Assembly: GCF_900105175.1 (NCBI RefSeq)
Contig: NZ_LT629771.1
Span: 4,916,501 to 4,980,500 of the forward strand
DNA: 64,000 bases
Direction: 5' to 3'
From: Jiangella sp. DSM 45060
GTDB lineage: Bacteria; Actinomycetota; Actinomycetes; Jiangellales; Jiangellaceae
Of this stretch, positions 44,348 to 51,243 are shown one piece after another. Made by a program: the position numbers and the translations under genes. Under the pieces are notes generated by a model that was not told where the DNA came from, searched no databases, and saw nothing but the letters and a program-made list of their open reading frames with translations. Position 1 is the first letter of the stretch, and each line of letters begins with the position of its first letter.

Positions 44348-45223
44348 TCAGAAGCGGTGTTCGGCGAGCGCGTCCGCCATCAGCGCTTGGGCGGCCTTCG
44401 AGCGTTCGGCGTTCCTGAGGTAGAGCGACACGTACAAGCCGTCGAGGATGAGCAGGTGGACGAACCGGCTGGTCATCGCCTCGACCCGGAACTCCGTCTC
44501 GCGGCTGCCGGCGACCAGCGAGACGGTCGCCAGTTCGGTCAGCGGGCTGGTGGAGAAGCTGGTGATCGCGATGACGGAGGCGCCGGCCTCGCGTGCCGCC
44601 CGAGCGGCGGCGATGGTCTCGGTGGTCGACCCGGTGTGCGAGACGACGACGGCGACGTCGGCCGGGCGCAGCAGCCGGGACTGCACGTGCTGGGTGTGGA
44701 CGTCGACGGGGGCGGCCGAGTCGAATCCGATCGTGACCAGCCGGTACGAGGCGTCCTGCGCCAGCGGCGCGCTCGTGCCCACAGCGAGGAACAGGATCCG
44801 CCGCGCCCCGTCCAGAAGCTGGACGGCACGCTCGAGCGCCTCGGCGTCGACGGTGCCGGGCGCGGTGCGCAGCGCGTCGTCCGTCGAGGCGGCGAGCTTG
44901 CGCAGGATCGCACCGGGCGCGTCGGAGGCGTCCACGCCCTCCTGCACCGGCGTTCCCACCTGGATGCGGTCCTGGGCGAGCGCGATCTTGGCGTCCTGGA
45001 AGCCCTTGAAGCCCACGGACTTGCACGCCCGCACCACGGTGCCGACGCCGACGCCCGCGGACTCCGCCACGTCCGAGACCGTCAGGTGGATGGCCTCGGA
45101 TCCGCTGGCCAGGAGGGCGTTGACCACGCGCGCCTCGGCAGTGGGCAGCGACGGGAGCTGAGCACGGACCCGTTCGGAGACGACGCCGGCGTCGCCCCGC
45201 GGGGTGGTCCTGTCGTGAGTCAT
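44348..45223 (-). CDS. MurR/RpiR-family regulator (HTH + SIS)
   Basis: A 291-residue regulator from ATG 45223. Residues about 20-95 are the HTH_6 domain (LPTAEARVVNALLASG, VSDVAESAGVGVGTVVRACKSVGF). Residues about 130-260 are a SIS phosphosugar-binding domain (ILFLAVGTSAPLAQDASYRLV, VAVVVSHTGSTTETIAAARAA). The ligand is expected to be a sugar phosphate; in this operon ribose- or deoxyribose-phosphate released by nucleoside phosphorolysis is attractive. It is the first gene of the transcript and is preceded by two matching palindromes, so it probably autoregulates the whole nucleoside operon. Confidence 0.92.
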   Translation of the reverse strand: MTHDRTTPRGDAGVVSERVRAQLPSLPTAEARVVNALLASGSEAIHLTVSDVAESAGVGVGTVVRACKSVGFKGFQDAKIALAQDRIQVGTPVQEGVDASDAPGAILRKLAASTDDALRTAPGTVDAEALERAVQLLDGARRILFLAVGTSAPLAQDASYRLVTIGFDSAAPVDVHTQHVQSRLLRPADVAVVVSHTGSTTETIAAARAAREAGASVIAITSFSTSPLTELATVSLVAGSRETEFRVEAMTSRFVHLLILDGLYVSLYLRNAERSKAAQALMADALAEHRF

Positions 45224-45246
45224 CGGTTCCTCTGCTCATCCTCGGA

Positions 45247-45261
45247 CGGAACAATGTTCCG
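45247..45261. promoter_or_regulatory. Palindrome 1, probable RpiR operator
   Basis: CGGAACAATGTTCCG has six-base arms CGGAAC/GTTCCG around three bases. It lies 24 bp upstream of the RpiR-type start, where repressor binding would block transcription. The core is GGAA-N5-TTCC, shared with palindrome 2. Function is inferred. Confidence 0.65.
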
Positions 45262-45275
45262 GATGAGGATTGCAG

Positions 45276-45292
45276 GCGGAATCTGATTCCGC
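45276..45292. promoter_or_regulatory. Palindrome 2, probable RpiR operator
   Basis: GCGGAATCTGATTCCGC has perfect seven-base arms around CTG. Its centre is 30 bp from that of palindrome 1, close to three helical turns, so two dimers could bind on one face. The same CGGAA/TTCCG half-sites occur in both. Confidence 0.65.
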
Positions 45293-45408
45293 AAGGGATG
45301 CGCGGTGACGAGACGGCGAACGGCAGGCGAGAACCGGGTGGCGGCCACGGCGCCTCGCGCGAGAACGTCGCGTCGCGATCGGCGGGCCTCAGCGCGGCCC
45401 GGCCGGCG

Positions 45409-46032
45409 TCAGTCGAGGGCGACCGCGGGGTCGAACGTGACGGCGAGGTCGAGGTGGCTGGTCCGCGGGTCGCCGGTGTCGGTGACGCCCAGGACCTCGT
45501 AGGTGAGGGGGCCGTGGGTGACGGTGTCGCCGGCGGCGACCTCGTCGGCGAAGTCGCGCTCGACCCGGGTCTCGGTGGTGGCGCCCTCGGCGTACCAGAA
45601 CAGCGTGTACTCGAACGTCGCGGTGTCGCCGTCGATGACGGTGACGCCGGTGCCGACGTCGGGCCAGAGGCCGGTCGCCTGCAGGGTGACCCGCGGCGTC
45701 GCGTCGCCGGCGGCGGAGCGGACCTGGACGGCGACGTCCTGGCCGGCGGGCGGGGTGACGTGGACGATGGAGAGGTTGCTGCCGGGCGGCGCGTCGCAGG
45801 CGACCAGCGCGAAGTCGGACCGGTCGCCGATGGTGTCGCCCTCGACGTCGGGCTCGCACAGGTCGATCGCGACCGTCGGCTCGGTCGGCTCCCCGTCGGG
45901 GATCTCGCCCTCGCCCAGCGTCGGGCTCGCGGACGCGCCGGTGTCGCCCGCGTCGTCGCCGCAGCCGCCGAGACCGAGCGCGAGCACCGCCGCGGCGGCC
46001 GCCGCGAGCGTCCGTCCGCGAACGGTGGTCAG
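45409..46032 (-). CDS. Secreted lipoprotein, paralog of the upstream gene; candidate immunity protein
   Basis: A protein of about 207 residues, probably starting at CTG 46032, which overlaps the upstream stop (CTGA). No ATG, GTG or TTG in frame leaves an intact signal, whereas from this CTG a normal lipoprotein signal appears (TTVRGRT, an alanine-rich core, then LGLGGC as lipobox). The mature part has a short acidic Thr/Pro/Glu-rich linker and a beta-rich domain (NLSIVHVTPPAGQDVAV, GDTVTHGPLTYEVLGVTDTG). The domain clearly matches the 170-residue protein encoded just upstream, including the HGPLxYEVLGxTDTGD block. The function is unknown. Its place after a protease gene suggests an inhibitor or immunity role outside the membrane. 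Confidence 0.72.
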   Translation of the reverse strand: MTTVRGRTLAAAAAAVLALGLGGCGDDAGDTGASASPTLGEGEIPDGEPTEPTVAIDLCEPDVEGDTIGDRSDFALVACDAPPGSNLSIVHVTPPAGQDVAVQVRSAAGDATPRVTLQATGLWPDVGTGVTVIDGDTATFEYTLFWYAEGATTETRVERDFADEVAAGDTVTHGPLTYEVLGVTDTGDPRTSHLDLAVTFDPAVALD

Positions 46033-46541
46033 GGCGTGTCCTCGGTGAGCGGGACCGACGGGTCGAAGCGGACCGCGAGGTCGACGTGGCTGGTGGCGAC
46101 GTCGCCGGTGTCGGTGATGCCCAGCACCTCGTAGCTCAGCGGCCCGTGCGTGACGGTGTCGCCGACCGCGACGTCGTCGGTGTAGACGACGGCGACCTTG
46201 GTGTCGCGCTGCAGCGACCGCTTCGGCGTCGGGCTCCAGGCCAGCCGGTAGGTGAGCGTGGCGCGCCCGCCGCCGACGGTGACGTCCTTCCACAGCCCCG
46301 ACGTGGTGAGGTGCGCCCACGGCGCGGTCTCGCGGTCGGGCGCGGAACCGACCTGGATGGACGGACGCTGGCTGACCGGCGCCGCGATGTGGATGATCGA
46401 GAGGTTCGTCCCCGCGGGGGCACCGGCGACGACGCGCGCCTTGGCCGTGCGCGTGTGCACGGTGGGGTCGTCGGCCGGCGGGTCGACGAGGTCGACGGCC
46501 ACCGTGGCGAGCCCGCCGCCCTCGCGCTGTCGTGCGCTCAT
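46029..46541 (-). CDS. Beta-rich protein without signal, paralog of the downstream lipoprotein
   Basis: A 170-residue protein from ATG 46541 (ATGA overlap with the protease stop). It has no export signal or membrane segment. Its domain (NLSIIHIAAPVSQRPSIQVG, THGPLSYEVLGITDTGDV, ATSHVDLAVRFDPSVPL) repeats that of the lipoprotein that follows, so the pair arose by tandem duplication with one copy given a lipoprotein signal. Both are coupled to the calpain-like protease gene. A cytosolic and a surface copy of one inhibitor would protect two compartments; this is a hypothesis. No known family is recognised. Confidence 0.72.
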   Translation of the reverse strand: MSARQREGGGLATVAVDLVDPPADDPTVHTRTAKARVVAGAPAGTNLSIIHIAAPVSQRPSIQVGSAPDRETAPWAHLTTSGLWKDVTVGGGRATLTYRLAWSPTPKRSLQRDTKVAVVYTDDVAVGDTVTHGPLSYEVLGITDTGDVATSHVDLAVRFDPSVPLTEDTP

Positions 46542-48112
46542 TTCGTCACCGCCACGTAGGTGAACTCGGGCCAGTCGTCGGCCGGCTCGGGGAACTGGCC
46601 GGAGTTGAACTGCTCGGGCGTCATCGCGACGACGCTACCCTCACCGCCCCAGGGGTTCATCACCAGAACGTTGCCGTCGTCGTCGAACCCGACGACGGAG
46701 TAGGCGTGGCCGCCACCGCCGAGGACGATCGGCTTGCCGTCCTCGAACGCCTCCTGCATCTGCTGGACCTGGAGCTCGGGCGGGAGGAAGAACGGCAACG
46801 GCAGGTCGGTCTTGTCGCTGCCGGTGCCGATGGTCGTCTCCAGCCGGTCCGGGGTGTAGGCGCCGTCGATCTCGACGTAGTTGCCGCCCTGGTACTGCGC
46901 CATGGCCTTCTCGTAGATGGACGCCCAGGTGATCTCGCCGTCGAGCTCGTCGCCGTTGTAGGCCGGGTTGCCGCCGTCGGCCGGGACGAAGCCGTTGACC
47001 GTGACCTGCACGGGGCTGCCGTTCTCGTCGTACACCGTGACGGTGTAGGTGCCGTTCGGGTTCTCCTGGATGTGGCGGTCCAGGAACGTCGGGTCGGCGG
47101 CCTGGGCGGCGGCGATGGACGTCAGCGTGGCGCAGTCGCCGATGCCGCCCTGGTCGATGTCGGTGAAGCCGTTGCCGCCGTTGGTGAAGTCGGTGTCGGC
47201 GGTCATGTCGACGTCGCCGTCGACCCAGCCGTCGGCGTCGCCGTGCAGCGTCGGCTCGAGGTTCGGGACCTCGTTGTGGAACTCCTGGACCTGCTCGGCG
47301 CTCATGTTGCGCATGAGGAACGAGCTGAGGCCGAGCGACGGCTGGCCGGGATCGGGCTGCTCGTTGTCGGGGTCGCCCTTGTTGTCGCCCAGCCACTGGT
47401 TGAGTGCGGCGCGCTCCTCGTCGTCGAGGTTGTCGAGGGCCGCCTGGACCTCGTCGGCGGAATAGCCGTTGGTCACCGCCCACTCGTCCCAGTTCGACGG
47501 CGGGTCCTCGCCGTCGGACACCCCGGTGATGGTGTCCTCGATCGCCTGGACCTGCACCGGGTCGATCAGCTTGCCGGTCTCGAAGTAGTCCATGGCGGCG
47601 TCGTGGTCGATCTGCTCGCCGAGGTCGGGCGCGCCGGGCACCTGGATGGGGCTGAACAGGTAGTCGAGCGGATCTCCGGCGTTGATGATCGGCTGCATCG
47701 ACTGGGCGAGGAGTTCGAGGTCGCCGCGCGCGCCGGAGGTCCGCTCGGCGAACTGGCCGCGGATGTCGTCGGCCTCGCCCTCGGACCCGAAGCGCTCGAA
47801 CAGCGAGCCGTCGTCCCACTCGCGGCGCAGCTCGTCGATGGCGGTCGTCGCGGTCTCGGCCTCGTCGCGGATGGTCCGGCAGGCGGACGCCATCTGGGCC
47901 AGGTTGTCGGCCATCTGCGCGGCGTCCTTCGCCTGCTGCTGCATGCGGCCGAGGCGCTCGGAGGGCATCGGCCCCTTCCAGACCGCCTCGGTGGCCGCGG
48001 TGGCGGTCTCGTCGGCGATGGCCTGGGCGGCCTCGGCGGCCTTGTCGAACCCCGTCGCCTGCTCGTCCCAGACGTCGGCGTCGTGCTCGAACGGGTCGGG
48101 TTTCGCGAACAC
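46538..48112 (-). CDS. WXG-domain protein with C-terminal calpain-like (C2) cysteine protease
   Basis: A 524-residue protein from GTG 48112. Residues 1-110 are helical, with a WxG motif (Trp45-Lys-Gly47 in AVWKGPMPSE), as in type VII secreted WXG100-like domains. A Q-rich and D-rich middle follows. Residues about 310-524 form a papain-fold calpain domain with all three catalytic residues: Cys327 in DIDQGGIGDCATLTSIAAA, His469 in GGGGHAYSVVGFDD and Asn486 in VMNPWGGEG. Calpain-type domains occur in bacterial secreted effectors. It has no Sec signal, in keeping with ESX-type export. The 95-residue gene before it and the two beta-rich genes after it form one transcript. Effector function is inferred. 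Confidence 0.85.
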   Translation of the reverse strand: MFAKPDPFEHDADVWDEQATGFDKAAEAAQAIADETATAATEAVWKGPMPSERLGRMQQQAKDAAQMADNLAQMASACRTIRDEAETATTAIDELRREWDDGSLFERFGSEGEADDIRGQFAERTSGARGDLELLAQSMQPIINAGDPLDYLFSPIQVPGAPDLGEQIDHDAAMDYFETGKLIDPVQVQAIEDTITGVSDGEDPPSNWDEWAVTNGYSADEVQAALDNLDDEERAALNQWLGDNKGDPDNEQPDPGQPSLGLSSFLMRNMSAEQVQEFHNEVPNLEPTLHGDADGWVDGDVDMTADTDFTNGGNGFTDIDQGGIGDCATLTSIAAAQAADPTFLDRHIQENPNGTYTVTVYDENGSPVQVTVNGFVPADGGNPAYNGDELDGEITWASIYEKAMAQYQGGNYVEIDGAYTPDRLETTIGTGSDKTDLPLPFFLPPELQVQQMQEAFEDGKPIVLGGGGHAYSVVGFDDDGNVLVMNPWGGEGSVVAMTPEQFNSGQFPEPADDWPEFTYVAVTK

Positions 48113-48116
48113 GGCG

Positions 48117-48404
48117 TCAGATGTCCTTGTATTCGTCGTAGGCGGCCAGATCGAGCCGGCCCTGGTGGTCGGCGCGGCTGTGCAGCACCTGGAGCACCTG
48201 GACGGCCTTGACCCGGGCCTCGGTGACCGACTCGTCGTTGCGCATGGCGGAGAGGTCGGGCCCGTAGACGTCGGGCTGCGCGTAGTCGGCGTCGGGGGCG
48301 ACCGCGACGAGGCGATCGCCCGCCGCCTCCAGGGTCGGCGGATCGATCTCGTTCGGCGGCACCGTCAGATCGTAAGGGGGCGAATAGCGGCAATTCAATG
48401 CCAT
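48117..48404 (-). CDS. Small helical protein, probable partner of the WXG-protease
   Basis: A 95-residue protein, taken from ATG 48404; a longer frame upstream is Arg-rich and not protein-like. The N-terminus has a PPYDLTVPPNEIDPPTLEAAG stretch, and the C-terminal half is helical (SVTEARVKAVQVLQVLHSRADHQGRL). It ends four bases before the protease GTG. Small helical proteins encoded immediately upstream of WXG-domain effectors often serve as secretion partners. I do not recognise a family, so partner status rests on position and size. Confidence 0.6.
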   Translation of the reverse strand: MALNCRYSPPYDLTVPPNEIDPPTLEAAGDRLVAVAPDADYAQPDVYGPDLSAMRNDESVTEARVKAVQVLQVLHSRADHQGRLDLAAYDEYKDI

Positions 48405-48563
48405 GTGTCTCACAGTCACGCGAACGGCCACGGCCGGTGCGCCCGCGGCGGGTGCGGTTCGCCGGCGTCCCGGCGCCCTGAGACGTTCGGAACGAAAACG
48501 TCGTCTCACCCATTGAGCCGTTCCGCGCGCGAGGTCGCGCCGCCGCCGCTAACGTCTTGGTGC

Positions 48564-48752
48564 GTGGACGCCGCTCGTTATCGTGCTCACTGTCCCGACT
48601 GCCCGTGGACCAGCCGCGACTTCTCCCGCTACTCGACCGCCGAGAACGCCGCGCGCACGCACGCGGACGAGAAGAACCACGCGTGTCACGTCATCGACCA
48701 GTACGGGCTGCGCGTCACGGGGTCGACGGTGCGGCCCGGCGAGCAGTTCTGA
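48564..48752 (+). CDS. Small Cys/His protein
   Basis: A 62-residue frame from GTG 48564. It reads RAHCPDCPWTSRDFSRYS and then ARTHADEKNHACHVIDQYG, ending RVTGSTVRPGEQF. The CxxC pair followed by His residues about 20 residues later suggests one zinc-binding finger, like small actinobacterial zinc-finger-like proteins. The codon bias is good. It lies 52 bp before a MarR-type gene on the same strand. No specific role can be given. Confidence 0.6.
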   Translation: MDAARYRAHCPDCPWTSRDFSRYSTAENAARTHADEKNHACHVIDQYGLRVTGSTVRPGEQF

Positions 48753-48804
48753 GGCGGACCCGCAGGTCAGGTCATCTCTCCGACCCCTCCTCTACGCTGG
48801 GGCG

Positions 48805-49272
48805 ATGGCCGTTACGCGCACGGCCGGCCAAGACCTCGCCGGCCTGGTGCTTCCACTCGCCAAAGCGCTCGCCGCGATGGAGTCCTCCGTCGCGCGGCGC
48901 CATGGCATGACCTCCTGGCAGTGCGCCGTCCTGCGGGCCGCCGCCGAGCCGCCGGGCCGCACGCAACGCGAGATCGTCGGCGCCATCGGCTACGACCGCA
49001 ACCGCATCGTCGCCGACCTCGACGACCTCGAACGGCGGGCGCTGCTGTTCCGCCGCGTCGACGATCTCGACCGGCGGTCGAACCGCATCGAGGTCACGGC
49101 GGCCGGGCGCCGGCTGGCCCGGGCCGTCGCGCGCGACCTGCGGGCCGGCACCGACGACCTGCTGGCGGCGGTCGGGCCGGGCGACGACCGCGACACCATG
49201 CTCCGGTCGCTCGCCGCGCTGCGCGACCGGTGCGCCGACGACGCCTGGTCGACGGTCTGGTTGCGCTCGTGA
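48805..49272 (+). CDS. MarR-family transcriptional regulator
   Basis: A 155-residue winged-helix protein from ATG 48805. The recognition region is TQREIVGAIGYDRNRIVADLDDLERRALLFRRVDD, followed by the MarR wing DRRSNRIEVTAAGRRL. The terminal helices are the dimerization arms. It is coupled by a GTGA overlap to the GNAT acetyltransferase gene, so it probably controls that gene and itself. The ligand is unknown. Confidence 0.9.
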   Translation: MAVTRTAGQDLAGLVLPLAKALAAMESSVARRHGMTSWQCAVLRAAAEPPGRTQREIVGAIGYDRNRIVADLDDLERRALLFRRVDDLDRRSNRIEVTAAGRRLARAVARDLRAGTDDLLAAVGPGDDRDTMLRSLAALRDRCADDAWSTVWLRS

Positions 49273-49820
49273 CACTCACGTTCCGGCCGGTCACCCGGGC
49301 CGACCTCCCGCTGCTGGGCCGCTGGCTCGAGCAGCCGTACGTCGCGCGGTGGTGGAACCACGACACCGGCCCCGACGATCTCGAGCGCGACTTCGGCGGC
49401 ACCGCCGACGGCACCGAGCCGGGCGAGGACCTGCTGGCGCTCGACGACGGCGAGCCGATCGGGCTGGTGCAGCGGTCGCGGCTGGCCGACTTCGCCGAGT
49501 ACCGCGACGAGTTCGCCGCGCTCACCGACGTCCCCGAGGGCGCGGCCACCATCGACTACCTCGTCGGCGACCCCGGCCGCGTCGGCCGCGGCGTCGGCAC
49601 GGCGGTCATCCGCGCCGTCGTCGACGACACGTGGCGGACGCAGCCCGACGTGCCCGCGCTGCTGGTCGCCGTCGTCGCCGCGAACGAGCGGTCCTGGCGG
49701 GCACTGGAGCGGGCCGGGTTCCGCCGGGTCGCCGAAGGGCCGATGGAGCCCGACAACCCCGTCGACGACCCGCTGCACTACGTCTACCGGCTGGACCGGC
49801 CGGTCACGGACAGCGGATGA
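49269..49820 (+). CDS. GNAT acetyltransferase, AAC(6')-like
   Basis: A 183-residue acetyl-CoA-dependent N-acetyltransferase from GTG 49269. The start LTFRPVTRADLPLLGRWLEQPYVARWW, the ATIDYLVGDP strand, the GRVGRGVGTAVIRAVV acetyl-CoA loop (with RGVGT) and the NERSWRALERAGFRRV helix are as in AAC(6')-Ib and siderophore-type GNAT enzymes. Aminoglycoside or other amine acetylation is plausible but unproven. It is in an operon with the MarR regulator. Its 3' end overlaps the convergent fabH-like gene by 17 bp. Confidence 0.87.
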   Translation: MTLTFRPVTRADLPLLGRWLEQPYVARWWNHDTGPDDLERDFGGTADGTEPGEDLLALDDGEPIGLVQRSRLADFAEYRDEFAALTDVPEGAATIDYLVGDPGRVGRGVGTAVIRAVVDDTWRTQPDVPALLVAVVAANERSWRALERAGFRRVAEGPMEPDNPVDDPLHYVYRLDRPVTDSG

Positions 49821-50742
49821 CCATCCCCGCGTAGGACAGTCCGCCACCGAACCCGAACAACAGCACCGGCGCGCCGACCGGCAGCTCGCGCCGCTCGACC
49901 AGCTTCGACAGCGCGATAGGGATGCTCGCCGCCGACGTGTTGCCGGACTCGACGACGTCGCGGGCGACGACGGCGTTCACGGCGCCCAGGCGCTTGGCCA
50001 GCGGTTCGATGATGCGCAGGTTGGCCTGGTGCAGCACGACGCCGCCGAGGTCCTCGGGCGCGACGCCGCTGCGCTCGCACACCTGACGAGCGATACGCGG
50101 CAGCTCGGTGGTGGCCCAGCGGAACACCGCCTGGCCCTCCTGACCGAACGTGCCGGGACGGCCCTCGATGCGCACCGCGTTGGCCATCTCCGGCACCGAG
50201 CCCCACGTCACCGGCCCGACCTCCGGCTCGTCCGCGGCCACCAGCACGACCGCGCCCGCGCCGTCGCCGACCAGCACGCAGGTGGAGCGGTCGGTCCAGT
50301 CGGTGAAGTCGGTCAGCTTCTCCGACCCGATCACCAGCGCCTTCGACGCCGCGCCCGCGCGGATCGCGTGGTCGGCGGTCGCCAGCGCGTGGGTGAACCC
50401 GGAGCAGGCGGTGTTGACGTCGATGGCGGCCGGCGTCGTCATGCCCAGCCGCGCCGCGACCCGGGCGGCCATGTTCGGCGACCGGTCGATGGCGGTGCAC
50501 GTGGCGACCACGAGGTAGTCGATGTCGGTGGCCGCGAGACCGGCGTTGGCCAGCGCCTTCGCGGCGGCGTTCGCGGCCATGGCGTCGACGGTCTCGTCGT
50601 CGGCGGCGATGCGGCGGGACTCGATGCCGACGCGGGAACGGATCCACTCGTCGCTGGTGTCGACCATGGTGGCCAGCTCGGCGTTGGTGAGCACGCGCTC
50701 GGGCTGGTGGTGGCCGACGGCGACCACACGGGAGCCTGTCAT
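49804..50742 (-). CDS. fabH: Beta-ketoacyl-ACP synthase III family protein
   Basis: A 312-residue thiolase-fold enzyme. The catalytic Cys is in DVNTACSGFTHAL, the His in VVLHQANLRIIEPLAKRLG and the Asn in VESGNTSAASIPIAL, the Cys-His-Asn triad of KAS III. The C-terminal GFGGGLSYAGMVIR completes the fold. FabH starts fatty-acid synthesis by condensing an acyl-CoA with malonyl-ACP. Here the gene stands alone, away from other fab genes, so it may be a second copy or one that serves a specialised pathway. Confidence 0.9.
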   Translation of the reverse strand: MTGSRVVAVGHHQPERVLTNAELATMVDTSDEWIRSRVGIESRRIAADDETVDAMAANAAAKALANAGLAATDIDYLVVATCTAIDRSPNMAARVAARLGMTTPAAIDVNTACSGFTHALATADHAIRAGAASKALVIGSEKLTDFTDWTDRSTCVLVGDGAGAVVLVAADEPEVGPVTWGSVPEMANAVRIEGRPGTFGQEGQAVFRWATTELPRIARQVCERSGVAPEDLGGVVLHQANLRIIEPLAKRLGAVNAVVARDVVESGNTSAASIPIALSKLVERRELPVGAPVLLFGFGGGLSYAGMVIRCP

Positions 50743-50775
50743 GCTCGCAGCGTAGCCACCCCACGGAGGAGCACC

Positions 50776-51243
50776 ATGACGAGGCACCAGTACTCGACGA
50801 CGGTCCGCTGGACCGGGAACCTCGGCGACGGCACCGCGTCGTACCGCGGCTACTCCCGCGCGCACGACATCGCCGCCGACGGCCGGCCGGTGCTGGCGGC
50901 CAGCTCGGACCCGGCGTTCCGCGGCGAGGCGGACCGCTGGAACCCGGAGCTGCTGTTCGTCGCGGCGCTCTCGGAGTGTCATCTGCTGCAGTACCTGCAC
51001 CTGTGCGCGGTGGCCGGCGTGGTCGTCACCGCCTACGAGGACACCGCCGGCGGCACCCTGGAGCTGACGCCGGACGGCGGCGGCGCGATCACCGAGGTCG
51101 TGCTGCGCCCCGTCGTCACCGTCGCCGACGCGTCGATGGTGGAGCGGGCGGTGGCGCTGCACGAGCGGGCGCACGAGCTGTGCTTCCTCGCGTCGTCGGT
51201 GCGGATGCCGGTACGGCACGAGCCCACGGTGACGGCCGGGTGA
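50776..51243 (+). CDS. OsmC-family peroxiredoxin-like protein
   Basis: A 155-residue protein from ATG 50776 with GGAGGAG upstream. The two conserved Cys are in ALSECHLLQYLHLCA and AHELCFLASSV, the pattern of OsmC/Ohr hydroperoxide-reducing proteins. The N-terminal RWNPELLFVAALSEC block is typical of the YhfA-like subgroup. It should reduce organic hydroperoxides using low-molecular-weight thiols. It is coupled by GTGA to the kinase-like gene and diverges from fabH. Confidence 0.88.
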   Translation: MTRHQYSTTVRWTGNLGDGTASYRGYSRAHDIAADGRPVLAASSDPAFRGEADRWNPELLFVAALSECHLLQYLHLCAVAGVVVTAYEDTAGGTLELTPDGGGAITEVVLRPVVTVADASMVERAVALHERAHELCFLASSVRMPVRHEPTVTAG

